Source: Kibdelosporangium sp. MJ126-NF4
Lineage (GTDB): Bacteria > Actinomycetota > Actinomycetes > Mycobacteriales > Pseudonocardiaceae
Direction of reading: 5' to 3'
DNA: 23,098 bases
NCBI RefSeq assembly: GCF_000826545.1
Contig: NZ_CDME01000019.1
Coordinates: 1 to 23,098, forward strand
In this document: positions 7,908 through 18,556 of the stretch, piece by piece
How positions within the stretch are numbered: the first letter of the stretch is position 1
Layout: each line of letters opens with the position of its first letter
Program-made: the position numbers and the translations under genes
Notes under the pieces: generated by a model
The model's input: only the letters and a program-made list of their open reading frames with translations
What the model was told of the DNA's origin: nothing
Databases searched by the model: none

Positions 7908-9088
7908 ATGAAGCTTCCGGGAGTGCTCAGTCGCGCTGGTCAGAGTCAACCCGGGGTGACCGGGGTCGCCAGGGTCGACCGGCGGACCGGTGATCTGCTT
8001 CGGCGGATCGGGCCCGGCGATGTCGTCGTTCTCGACCAGCTCGACCTCGACCGGGCGACGGCCGACGCGCTGGTCGCGGCCGGGGTCGCCGGTGTGGTCA
8101 ACGCTTCTGTTTCCATCTCGGGACGTTTCCCCAACCTCGGGCCGGAACTGCTTGTCGAGGCTGGGATTCCGCTCATCGACGGCGTCGGAGTCCATGCCCT
8201 GCGGGAGATCAGGGAAGGCAGCAAACTGCGGCTGCACTCCGGGATTGTCTACTGTGGAGACAAAGAGGTCGCGACCGGCGTCGAGCAGACCGCGGAGACC
8301 ATCGCCGACCAGATGATCGAGGCGAAGGCCGGAATGTCGGCCCAGCTGGAGGCGTTCTCCGCCAACACCATCGAGTTCCTGCGCCGCGAGCGGTCGCTCA
8401 TCCTCGACGGTCTCGGTGTTCCCGAGCTGCGGGTCCCCATCAAGGACCGGCAGGTCCTCGTCGTCGCGCCCGGCACCGACCACGCCGAGGACCTCAAGAG
8501 CCTCAAGCGGTACATCTCCGAGCACCGGCCGGTGCTGGTCGGTGTGTCCGGCGGCGCCGACGCGCTCAAGGACGCCGGGTACAAGCCGGACATCATCGTC
8601 GGGGATCCCGACCGGATCAGCACCGACACCCTGCTCGGCGGCGCCGAGGTCGTCATCCCCGCCGACCCGGGCGGGCACGCTCCCGGCCTTGAGCGCATCC
8701 AGGACCTCGGGATCGGCGCTGTCACGTTCCCCGCGTCCGGCAACGCCGAGGACCTCGCGCTGCTGCTCGCCGACGCGCACGGTGCCTGCCTGGTGGTCAC
8801 GGTCGGGTTCCAGGCCACGCTGCGTGAGTTCCTCGACAGCGGCCGTTCCGGGTCCAACCCGTCGACCTTCCTCACGCGACTCAAGCTCGGCAGCAAGCTC
8901 GTCGACGGCAAGGCCGCCGCCAGCCTGCACCGCACCCGGGTCTCCACCGCCGCCATCGTCCTTCTCGTCCTCGCCGCCCTCGTCGCCGTCGCCGCGGGGC
9001 TGGCCGTGTCCGGTGTCGCCGGGTCGTACCTCGACTGGGTCGTCGCCACCTGGAACGACTTCGTCGCCTGGTTCAAGGGGCTGTTCAC

Positions 9089-9092
<4 letters not shown>
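7908..9092 (+). CDS. steA: SteA, cytokinetic-ring membrane protein (thiamine-pyrophosphokinase-like fold)
   Basis: The 394-residue protein has a large cytoplasmic part with a GDPDRIS motif typical of the thiamine-pyrophosphokinase-like fold (about 235-245). One C-terminal membrane helix (about 347-370, VLLVLAALVAVAAGLAVSG) and a short aromatic tail follow. The Corynebacterium homologue acts with SteB at the division site to support peptidoglycan hydrolase activity. The ATG at 7908 gives the family N-terminus MKLPGVLSR and matches the 393-residue M. tuberculosis Rv1697. An in-frame GTG at 7842 would add 22 residues and swallow the repeated upstream boxes, so it was rejected. No strong Shine-Dalgarno sequence precedes the ATG. 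The stop overlaps steB (GTGA). Confidence 0.9.
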
Positions 9093-12433
<3,341 letters not shown>

Positions 12434-12440
<7 letters not shown>

Positions 12441-12472
12441 TTCGCCCAAGTAGTTCGCCCAAGTAGTTCGCA
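12434..12472 (+). repeat. Three tandem copies of a 13-bp unit CAAGTAGTTCGCC
   Basis: The copies lie at 12434-12446, 12447-12459 and 12460-12472 (last base differs). The first copy contains the stop codon of the Nudix gene, so each copy repeats an AAG-TAG. It looks like slippage or a small duplication at the 3' end of the conserved gene block. Confidence 0.9.
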
Positions 12473-12477
12473 CTGTG

Positions 12478-12513
12478 CACAGGCGGGTCCACGGCGACGT
12501 GGGCCCGCCTGTG
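12478..12513 (+). terminator. Strong stem-loop terminator after the pyrG-Nudix unit
   Basis: CACAGGCGGGTCCAC (12478-12492) pairs with GTGGGCCCGCCTGTG (12499-12513) over 15 bp with one G-U, closing a 6-nt loop. There is no T tract, which is common for actinobacterial terminators. It sits 38 nt after the Nudix stop. Confidence 0.85.
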
Positions 12514-12551
12514 TCGCGACTGTAGCCGCCGCCCGTCCTCAATGCACACTG

Positions 12552-12581
12552 GTCACGGAGAAGTCAACCCGTCTCGGTGAC
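12552..12581. promoter_or_regulatory. Dyad symmetry upstream of the Met/Cys-rich gene
   Basis: GTCACGGAGA (12552-12561) and TCTCGGTGAC (12572-12581) form an inverted repeat, 9 of 10 matched, with a 10-bp spacer, 72 bp before the ATG. It could be an operator. It does not resemble the GC-flanked CsoR consensus I know, so no regulator is named. Confidence 0.35.
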
Positions 12582-12653
12582 TGGGATTGCGCAGGTCAGA
12601 GGGTGCGGGTAGACACAGCCTCGGCAAACAGCCCCAAGCCCGAGGAGGTTGTC

Positions 12654-13037
12654 ATGACCCGTCAGATGAGCTCGCAGATGCAGCAGTGCATCGACATGTG
12701 CAACGAGTGCCACAACATGTGCGAGCAGATGATGTCGCGCTGCATGGAAATGGGCGGCGACCAGATGATGCGCATGGGCATGATGATGATGTCCTGTGCG
12801 GACATGTGTCGGATGACCGCCGACATGATGATGCGCTGTACGAGCATGAAGGCCGACATGGACATGGCCCGGATGTGCGCGCGGATGTGCGAGATGAACG
12901 CGGACATGATGATGCAGTGCGCGGACATGTGCCGTCAGATGAACGACCCGCAGATGAACGAGTGCGCCGACATGATGATGCGGTGCGCCCAGATGTGCCG
13001 TTCCATGACGCCCGAGACGATGATGCAGTCCGCCTGA
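12654..13037 (+). CDS. Extremely Met/Cys-rich DUF326-type (Csp-like) copper-binding protein
   Basis: This 127-residue protein contains 40 Met (31%) and 15 Cys (12%). Cys residues are spaced as CxxxC pairs: 12/16, 19/23, 48/52, 75/79, 89/93 and 111/115, with singles at 30, 62 and 104. This matches the DUF326 four-helix-bundle (Csp3-like) proteins in which helix-borne thiolates line the bundle and store Cu(I). Many positions that are Ala, Leu or His in ordinary members are Met here. No signal peptide or membrane helix is visible, so it is probably cytosolic. The ATG at 12654 is fixed by GAGGAGG at 12642-12648, 5 nt upstream. The gene stands alone between two terminators. Copper storage or detoxification is inferred from the family; silver or mercury binding is possible. 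Confidence 0.85.
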   Translation: MTRQMSSQMQQCIDMCNECHNMCEQMMSRCMEMGGDQMMRMGMMMMSCADMCRMTADMMMRCTSMKADMDMARMCARMCEMNADMMMQCADMCRQMNDPQMNECADMMMRCAQMCRSMTPETMMQSA

Positions 13038-13040
13038 CTG

Positions 13041-13086
13041 CTCGTGAGTGGTTATCGGGGTTGGAACTCGGATAACCACTCACGAG
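13041..13086. terminator. Bidirectional stem-loop between convergent genes
   Basis: CTCGTGAGTGGTTATC (13041-13056) and GATAACCACTCACGAG (13071-13086) form a perfect 16-bp stem with a 14-nt loop. It lies 4 nt after the Met/Cys-rich gene stop and 47 nt beyond the anti-sigma stop on the other strand, so it can end both transcripts. Confidence 0.85.
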
Positions 13087-13132
13087 GTTGGCTAGGGGAC
13101 AGGCACGAACGCCACGTACAAGCTAGTGACAG

Positions 13133-13801
13133 CTACAACCAGGCTTCCAGCAAGGTTTTCCCGGTGCTGAGCAGCCGGATCTCGATCCGGGCGATGGTGT
13201 CGCGGCGCATGTCCGTCGCCGCGCTCGGTGTCACCTGTGTGCCCGGACCGGCGCTCCAGGTCCCGGCGCTCCTGGCGGTGCCTTCCGCGTCCACCACGTA
13301 GACGCCGTATGCCAAGGTCATGCCCTCGCCCGCGGCCGGTGGCGAGTACCGGCAGCGGACGTCGATGCGTGTGCCCCACGGTTCGTCCACCAGGCTCACC
13401 CACGCCTGCACCGGGCTGGGAACCCTCTGGATCAGCTCGGTCGCAAACGCTTTCTCCTCCGGCGGTGGCGCTCCGCCCACCGCGGCGGTGAGAAGCGCGC
13501 CCACCGCGGCGGCACCGGCGAGCGCCGCAGCGACGCAGACACGCCTGCGCCGCTGTGACGTTCGCGCGGCGCGGGTCAGCGGCGGCAGCAGGTCTGTGGG
13601 CGAGGTGTCGACAGGGTCGAGCATCTCGGCGGCCTGCTCACGCGGGACCGCGGTGAGGATGCCCGGCAGGCCCGCCAGCGCGGCGACCTCGTCCGAGCAG
13701 GACGCGCAGCTGGTCAGGTGCTGTTCGTAGTCCTTGCGCTCCGCGGGCGAGAGCGATCCCAGCACGTAGGCGACGTCCCACTCGCGGTAGAAGTCGGTCA
13801 A
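13133..13801 (-). CDS. RslA-like zinc anti-sigma factor (anti-sigma 1)
   Basis: From a TTG start the protein is 222 residues. An N-terminal zinc anti-sigma domain contains YREWDVAYVLGSLSPAER and the HxxxCxxC motif (His28, Cys32, Cys35). A single membrane helix (about 87-110) leads to an extracytoplasmic domain of about 110 residues with DEPWGTRIDVRC. The TTG overlaps the sigma1 stop by 4 nt, so synthesis is coupled and stoichiometric. In M. tuberculosis RslA binds SigL and releases it on oxidation with loss of zinc; the same logic is likely here. A longer in-frame reading upstream is sigma-gene shadow sequence. It is paralogous to the protein at 17900-18556, including the extracytoplasmic domain. 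Confidence 0.88.
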   Translation of the reverse strand: MTDFYREWDVAYVLGSLSPAERKDYEQHLTSCASCSDEVAALAGLPGILTAVPREQAAEMLDPVDTSPTDLLPPLTRAARTSQRRRRVCVAAALAGAAAVGALLTAAVGGAPPPEEKAFATELIQRVPSPVQAWVSLVDEPWGTRIDVRCRYSPPAAGEGMTLAYGVYVVDAEGTARSAGTWSAGPGTQVTPSAATDMRRDTIARIEIRLLSTGKTLLEAWL

Positions 13802-14307
13802 CGCCCGGTCACTCCTCTCTCCTGCAGTGCGAGCCGCAACGCACGCAGGCCGTAGTGCAGCCGGGACCGGACCGTGCCCGGCGGGACATCCAGCAGTTCG
13901 GCCAGTTCGGCGACCGACTGTCCCATGTAGTACGCGCGGACGATCACCGTGCGGTGGTCCGGCGTGAGCTGGCTGAGCGCGTCGGCGACCAGCCAGGTGT
14001 CCAACGCTGACTCCGTGGGGTCGGAACGTGCTCGTTCCGGCACGGTCTCCAGGCCGATCTCGCGCCGTGCGCGTGCGCTGCGGCGGTCGTCGATGACGAC
14101 GTTGCGCGCCACCGTGTAGAGCCACGCCCGCGCCGCCGAGTCGCCCTGGGCCAGGATGTCCGGGTTCTTCCACGCCCGCAGCAGGGCTTCCTGTACGACG
14201 TCCTCGGCGAGCTGGTCATCGCCGGTGAGCCGCAGGACATAGCGCAGCAGAGGTGCCGCGTGCTCGTCGTGCAGCGCACGCAGCAGCGCCATGTTGCTGT
14301 CGTTGAT
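13798..14307 (-). CDS. ECF RNA polymerase sigma factor, SigL-like (sigma 1)
   Basis: From an ATC at 14305-14307 it is 169 residues. Region 2 (about 7-85) has LLRALHDEHAAPLLRYV, DVVQEALLRAWKNP and the promoter-recognition stretch WLYTVARNVVIDDRRSARAR. Region 4 (about 100-165) has LTPDHRTVIVRAYYMGQS and the helix-turn-helix VPPGTVRSRLHYGLRALR. Both regions look intact. The only early ATG (14290-14292, residue 6) is about 21 nt from the GAGGGGG ribosome binding site, whereas ATC is 6 nt from it; if ATG is used the protein is 164 residues. The gene follows the crotonase stop by 11 nt and overlaps the anti-sigma gene. Similarity in sequence and partner is to SigL of M. tuberculosis. Confidence 0.88.
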   Translation of the reverse strand: MNDSNMALLRALHDEHAAPLLRYVLRLTGDDQLAEDVVQEALLRAWKNPDILAQGDSAARAWLYTVARNVVIDDRRSARARREIGLETVPERARSDPTESALDTWLVADALSQLTPDHRTVIVRAYYMGQSVAELAELLDVPPGTVRSRLHYGLRALRLALQERGVTGR

Positions 14308-14313
14308 GACACA

Positions 14314-14320
14314 CCCCCTC
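14314..14320 (-). promoter_or_regulatory. Ribosome binding site GAGGGGG pointing to an ATC start
   Basis: On the minus strand GAGGGGG is followed by exactly 6 nt and then ATC AAC GAC AGC. The site overlaps the crotonase stop codon, suggesting coupling. No in-frame ATG, GTG or TTG lies at a suitable distance. Confidence 0.6.
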
Positions 14321-15098
14321 AAGCTCGGAAGACCGGCTTGCGCTTGGCCAGGAAGGCCGCCGTGCCGGTGCGCATGTCCGGTGTCGTGAACGCCTGCCGG
14401 AATGCCGCCAGTTCCACCTCCAGTCCAGTGTGGACGTTCTCGCCGCGTGCGGCGTTGACCGTGGCCTTGCACAACGCCACCGCAGCAGGGGAGTTCGCCG
14501 CGATCGTGGTGAGGCAGGCGCGCGCGGCGGTCAGCATCTCCGCGCGCGTGTCGTAGACCTCGTTCACCAGCCCGAGCCGCCTGGCCTCGGTGGCGTCCAC
14601 CTTGCGGCCGGTGTAGACCAGCTCACGCGCCCGGCCCGGCCCGACCAGCCGCTGCAGCCGCACGCACCCGCCGAAGCCGGGGATCAGCCCCAGCAGCACC
14701 TCCGGCTGTCCGAACACCGCCTTCGTCGTCGCGTAGATGAAATCAGACGCCATCGCCAGTTCGCATCCGCCGCCGAGCGCGTAGCCGTCCACGCACGCGA
14801 TCACCGGCGCGGGCACGGCTTCCAGCAGGTTCATCACGGACTGGCCGAGCCTGCCGAACTGTCTGCCCTCCTCCGGTGTCATCGCGGCCATCTCCCTGAT
14901 GTCGGCACCCGCGACGAACGCGGGCCCCGGCGCGCCGGTCAGGATCATCGGCTTGACCGCTGTGCGCAGGAAGTGTTGGAGCTCGGTCAGGACCTGGCGG
15001 GACAGCGCGTTGCGGGCGGCGGGCCGGGTGATGGTCAGCGTGACGATGTCGCCGGTGTCGTCGACGTGCAGTGTCTCGTATATCGCTGTTTTGTCCAC
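14319..15098 (-). CDS. Enoyl-CoA hydratase/isomerase (crotonase) family protein
   Basis: The 259-residue protein starts at a GTG with GAGGAG 6 nt upstream, overlapping the stop region of the preceding reductase. The oxyanion-hole segments AGADIREM (64-71) and GGGCELAMASDF (109-120) are present. Both Glu residues used for water addition in enoyl-CoA hydratases are in place (Glu113 in GCELA and Glu133 in QPEVLLGLIPGFGG), so hydratase activity is likely. The acyl-CoA substrate is unknown. It lies in a run of coupled genes between the membrane oxidoreductase and sigma1, which points to a role in the same pathway rather than general beta-oxidation. Confidence 0.9.
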   Translation of the reverse strand: MDKTAIYETLHVDDTGDIVTLTITRPAARNALSRQVLTELQHFLRTAVKPMILTGAPGPAFVAGADIREMAAMTPEEGRQFGRLGQSVMNLLEAVPAPVIACVDGYALGGGCELAMASDFIYATTKAVFGQPEVLLGLIPGFGGCVRLQRLVGPGRARELVYTGRKVDATEARRLGLVNEVYDTRAEMLTAARACLTTIAANSPAAVALCKATVNAARGENVHTGLEVELAAFRQAFTTPDMRTGTAAFLAKRKPVFRA

Positions 15099-15108
15099 TG
15101 TGGTCTCC

Positions 15109-16305
15109 TCATGAGTCCCAGATCGCGCCGAACGCGGGGATGCCCCGCGTTTCCAGTTCCTCGACGATCTGCCAGGTGGTCTTCTTGTTGGAGATGCAGA
15201 TGACGGCCTCGGCGCCGCAGGCGACGTACGCCTGGTGGGCCAGTGCGACCAGGTCTGGTTTGCCGCTCGAGTCGGTGTCCCAGATGATCGCGTCGGGCTG
15301 GACACCGAGGATCTCGTCGACCAGGTCGTCGCCGTACGTGCTTCGCGGGTGGCGTGTCGACCAGACCAGCAGCGACGGGGTGTCGCCGGAGAGCAGGTGT
15401 GGCAGGCAGGGGCCGATTCCGCTGCCGGTGGCGACCCACACCACCTTGCGGAACAGCTTGTCGATGTTGCCGACGCCCGCGGTCGGGATTCCCTTGACCC
15501 ACACGTGGGTTGGTCGATCGTCGATCAACGATCCGGTCCAGTCCCCGGCGCGGGAGATGGTCAACCGGAATCCGCTCTGGCCCGGTGTCGGCACGTTGGC
15601 GAACGAGTGCCATTCCAGCAACGGGTTGCGGCTGACCGAAGTGGACGACCCGGCGAACGGTGTGACGCCGTGGTCGAACCAGACGAGCGCGACGTGCCGC
15701 GAGGGGCGCACGATCCGCACCGGCACCCGGCGCAGCCGCAGCCACGGCAGCGCGACACTGAACACCACGACCGCCAGCACCCACAGGCTCGTCGGCGCGG
15801 CCATCGCCGAGTGCACCGCGAACAACGCCAGCACAGTCCAGCCGCCGAACCGGTGCGCGCGTTCGAACACGTCATGGTGACGGGCCCGCAGCGACGGCAG
15901 GGCCAGCACGATCATCCCGACAAGCAACGTGAGGATCACCCAGGTCAACGCCAGCGACGGCCCGCCGAACGGGAACCACGCGGTGGCGCAGAGCGCCGCG
16001 CCGACGTGCAGCCCACCGAAGAGGTGGTACACCTTGCCCATGGTCCAGCGGATCCGCAGCGGCCAGTGTTTCGGCACGCCCGTCGCCAGCCGGAACAGCA
16101 GGTTGATCACGTACTGCTGGCGGACCATCACGGCCATGGCGAAGTTCGCCAGCACCATCGTCGACGGCGCCATCAGCGGAACACAGGCCACGTTCACCAG
16201 GACGACAGCGACGGCGAGTCGGTTGTGATGGGTGAACGGGCGGCGCTTCATCCGGGAGCGCAGGGACCGTCCCGGCGCGGGAAGGGAGATCTGGGTGCTG
16301 GTCAC
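15109..16305 (-). CDS. Ferric-reductase-like membrane oxidoreductase
   Basis: From a GTG overlapping the adenylation-gene stop (GTGA) the protein has 398 residues. The N-terminal half carries about five or six hydrophobic helices (30-62, 92-112, 117-136, 155-170, 172-189). His94, His100, His151 and His165 are near helix ends or within helices and could ligate heme. The C-terminal half resembles a ferredoxin-reductase/NAD-binding module, with TGSGIGPCLP (293-302) as the pyridine nucleotide loop and a C-terminal FGAIWDS. The FAD-binding RxYS-type motif is not obvious. The layout is that of ferric reductase or NADPH-oxidase relatives. I recall fungal adenylate-forming proteins in which an NRPS-type adenylation domain is fused to a similar membrane reductase, which supports a joint function with the neighbour; the chemistry is unknown. 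Confidence 0.75.
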   Translation of the reverse strand: MTSTQISLPAPGRSLRSRMKRRPFTHHNRLAVAVVLVNVACVPLMAPSTMVLANFAMAVMVRQQYVINLLFRLATGVPKHWPLRIRWTMGKVYHLFGGLHVGAALCATAWFPFGGPSLALTWVILTLLVGMIVLALPSLRARHHDVFERAHRFGGWTVLALFAVHSAMAAPTSLWVLAVVVFSVALPWLRLRRVPVRIVRPSRHVALVWFDHGVTPFAGSSTSVSRNPLLEWHSFANVPTPGQSGFRLTISRAGDWTGSLIDDRPTHVWVKGIPTAGVGNIDKLFRKVVWVATGSGIGPCLPHLLSGDTPSLLVWSTRHPRSTYGDDLVDEILGVQPDAIIWDTDSSGKPDLVALAHQAYVACGAEAVICISNKKTTWQIVEELETRGIPAFGAIWDS

Positions 16306-17807
16306 GCGACCGTGCCCAACCGGGACAGCAGCGCGCGGCGGTCGACCTTGCCGCGTTCGGTCATCGGCAGCCTGTCCACCGGCACGATCAGCGTCGGCGA
16401 ACAGTAGTACGGCAGCCGCTGGCCCACGATCCGCCGGGCGAGTTCCGGCTGGACGGTCGCCGGGCTGACGAACCCGATCAGCCGGTTCTCGTGCAGCACA
16501 GTGGAAGCGCGTACGCATCCGGGTGTCAGTTCCAGCGCCGCGGTGATCGCGTCCAGTTCGACGCGGAATCCTCGCACCTTCACCTGGTCGTCGGTGCGGC
16601 CGTGGTGTTCCAACTGGCCGTCCGGTGTCCAGCGGCCGAGGTCGCGGGTGCGGAACATCCGGTTGGTGCCGCCGAGAAACGGGTCGGGCCGGTAGCGTTC
16701 CGCCGTGAGCGCGTCGTTTCCGACGTACCCGTCGGTCACGCACGCGCCGCCCGCCCACATCTCCCCGACCTCGCCGATCGGGCACGGCCGCAGATCGTCG
16801 TCCAGGACGTACACGGTGGTGTTGGGCACCGGCCGTCCGATGGTCAGCCTGCCGTCGTAGCACTGCACGGTGTTGACGATCGTGACCTCGGTCGGCCCGC
16901 ACGAGTTGTGGAAAGCCGCCTGACGGGACCACGTCCGCGCGAGCGACTGCGGGCAGCGTTCGCCCGCGACCGCGACGGTGCGCACATCCGGGCACCCAGC
17001 GGGATCCACAGTGGACAGCACGCTGGGTGTCGCGATGATCGTGGTCAGGCTCCGCGCCGCCCGCGCGATGTCGTGGTCGCGGATGACCAGGGTGGCGCCG
17101 TGCGCGAGCGTGCCGAGGATCTCCCACGCGGCCATGTCGAACGCGATGTTGAGCAGCTGTCCGACCCGGTCTCCCGGCCCGATCCGCAGCGATCCCGGTT
17201 CGGTCAGCAGGACGTTGCACAGGTTGGCGTGGCTGACCTGGACGCCGTTGGGCGGCCCGGTCGTGCCGGACGTGAAGATCACCATGGCCGTGTTTCCGGA
17301 TGGCAGCGCGGGTCGTGGCCGGACGTCGGCGGGGATGCGGTCGATGGCCACGACGTCGCCGAGGCCGTCGGGGATCTCGTGCTCGGCGGTGGTCAGGATG
17401 ACGCGGATGCCTGCCGTGGCCACCACGTGCCGCAAGTGCGGGGATGGCGTGATCCGGATGTCCTGCGGGACATAGGCCGCGCCCGCCTTGAGGATGCCCA
17501 GTATCCCGACGACCATGGACACCGAGCGGGTGAGGAACAGGCCGACCCGGTCGCCCGGTCGCACGCCCGCCTCGGCCAGGTACGAGGCGAGATGCTCGGC
17601 GCGGTCGTCGAGTTCCCGGTATGTCAGACAGGTGCCGAGGTGCTCGACGGCGATCGCGTGTGGCCGCTTGTCCACCTGGGCCTCGACGGCGTGGTGGACG
17701 CGGTTGAACCCGGGCGGGCAGGCGGGTCCCGCGCCGTAGCGCTGGAACAGGATCTTCTCGGCCGGGGCGAGGCCGGGTAACGCGGAGAGCTGAAACGGTG
17801 CTGTCAC
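16302..17807 (-). CDS. Stand-alone NRPS-type adenylation enzyme (ANL superfamily)
   Basis: The 501-residue protein carries the full series of adenylation motifs. A1/A2 is LTYREL...LKAGAAYVP (61-113), A3 TSGTTGPPNGV (179-189), A4 FDMAAWE (223-229), A5 NSCGPTEVT (301-309), A7 TRDLGRW (387-393), A8 GRTDDQVKVRGFRVE (403-417), and A10 ERGKVDRR with Lys487. There is no carrier, condensation or reductase domain. Asp224 is the residue that normally binds an amino-acid amine, so an alpha-amino acid substrate is likely. The P-loop Lys of A3 (TGxPKG) is Asn187. My rough reading of the ten pocket positions is D-M-W-S-A-A-S-I-V-K, which I do not recognise. The GTG at 17805-17807 is chosen because upstream sequence is anti-sigma shadow; no strong ribosome binding site is seen. 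Confidence 0.85.
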   Translation of the reverse strand: MTAPFQLSALPGLAPAEKILFQRYGAGPACPPGFNRVHHAVEAQVDKRPHAIAVEHLGTCLTYRELDDRAEHLASYLAEAGVRPGDRVGLFLTRSVSMVVGILGILKAGAAYVPQDIRITPSPHLRHVVATAGIRVILTTAEHEIPDGLGDVVAIDRIPADVRPRPALPSGNTAMVIFTSGTTGPPNGVQVSHANLCNVLLTEPGSLRIGPGDRVGQLLNIAFDMAAWEILGTLAHGATLVIRDHDIARAARSLTTIIATPSVLSTVDPAGCPDVRTVAVAGERCPQSLARTWSRQAAFHNSCGPTEVTIVNTVQCYDGRLTIGRPVPNTTVYVLDDDLRPCPIGEVGEMWAGGACVTDGYVGNDALTAERYRPDPFLGGTNRMFRTRDLGRWTPDGQLEHHGRTDDQVKVRGFRVELDAITAALELTPGCVRASTVLHENRLIGFVSPATVQPELARRIVGQRLPYYCSPTLIVPVDRLPMTERGKVDRRALLSRLGTVA

Positions 17808-17851
17808 GGTGGAGGCGCCTTTCAGGCTGGCCTGTCGGGTCACCCGTTCTG

Positions 17852-17876
17852 AACGAGACAGCCCCACCCCGTGTTC
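17852..17876 (-). promoter_or_regulatory. Candidate ECF-type promoter before the adenylation gene
   Basis: On the minus strand GAAC (17873-17876) is followed by 17 nt and CGTT (17852-17855), close to the GGAAC-N16/18-CGTT pattern of many ECF sigma factors. It lies in the 92-nt gap after anti-sigma2, about 45 nt before the GTG. It could be served by sigma1. Short motifs like this arise by chance. Confidence 0.4.
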
Positions 17877-17899
17877 AACGCCGTCGGCAAATTTCTTGC

Positions 17900-18556
17900 T
17901 CAGCTCGAGAAACGGGCCTCCAGCACCGTCTTGTCGATCGTGGCGAGCCTGATCTCGATCCGGGTGATCCGGCTGCGCGGCACATCCGTCGTCGCGGTCG
18001 GCGTCATCGACGTTCCCGGGCCCGCGCTCCAACTGCCCACACGCGTCAACGCGCCGGACGCGTCGGCGATGAACAACGTGTACGGCAGGGCGGCGCCGTC
18101 CGAGCTTGCCCCGGCGTAGTCGCATCGCACGTCGATCCGCGTGCCCCATGGCTCCTCGACCAACGTCACCGACGCGGTGACGGGGCTGGGAATCGTCTGG
18201 GTCAGCGCAGTGGTCACGCCACCCGCGTCCCCCGACCCACTGGGCCGCAGCACGTACACCAGCACCGCTCCCACCGCCGCGGCGACGACGACCGCGGCGG
18301 CGATGCGGACACGCTCCCAGCGCCGTGCACGAGCAGCCGCGTTGATCAACGCGGGCATGGTGTCACGCGGGGGATCGAGTAGGTCGATGGCCTGATCCTG
18401 CGGCAGCGCCGACAGGATGGCCGGTAAGCCCGACAGTTCGGCGACCTGTTCCTTGCAGGACTGGCAGGTCTCCATGTGCTGCTCGAACTCGATGCGCTCC
18501 TCGGGTGACAGCGAGCCCAGGACGTACGCGGCGTCCCATTCGCGGTAGGACTTCAA
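17900..18556 (-). CDS. RslA-like zinc anti-sigma factor (anti-sigma 2)
   Basis: From a TTG overlapping the sigma2 stop the protein has 218 residues. The zinc anti-sigma domain shows YREWDAAYVLGSLSPEER and His27-x3-Cys31-x2-Cys34. A membrane helix covers about 83-103, followed by an extracytoplasmic domain with EEPWGTRIDVRC and SAGPGTSMTP. It is a paralogue of the protein at 13133-13801 over its whole length, with the same start codon and overlap. Its metal-binding residues are intact even though its cognate sigma factor is degenerate, so it may also bind sigma1. Confidence 0.87.
   Translation of the reverse strand: MKSYREWDAAYVLGSLSPEERIEFEQHMETCQSCKEQVAELSGLPAILSALPQDQAIDLLDPPRDTMPALINAAARARRWERVRIAAAVVVAAAVGAVLVYVLRPSGSGDAGGVTTALTQTIPSPVTASVTLVEEPWGTRIDVRCDYAGASSDGAALPYTLFIADASGALTRVGSWSAGPGTSMTPTATTDVPRSRITRIEIRLATIDKTVLEARFSS

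Noticed and set aside
12662..13079. Minus-strand His-, Met- or Ser-rich ORFs opposite the Met/Cys gene
   Set aside because: They arise from reading ATG/TGC-rich codons backwards. The plus frame has the ribosome binding site and family pattern.
16491..17780. 429-residue plus-strand ORF opposite the adenylation gene
   Set aside because: Shadow frame without any family motif.
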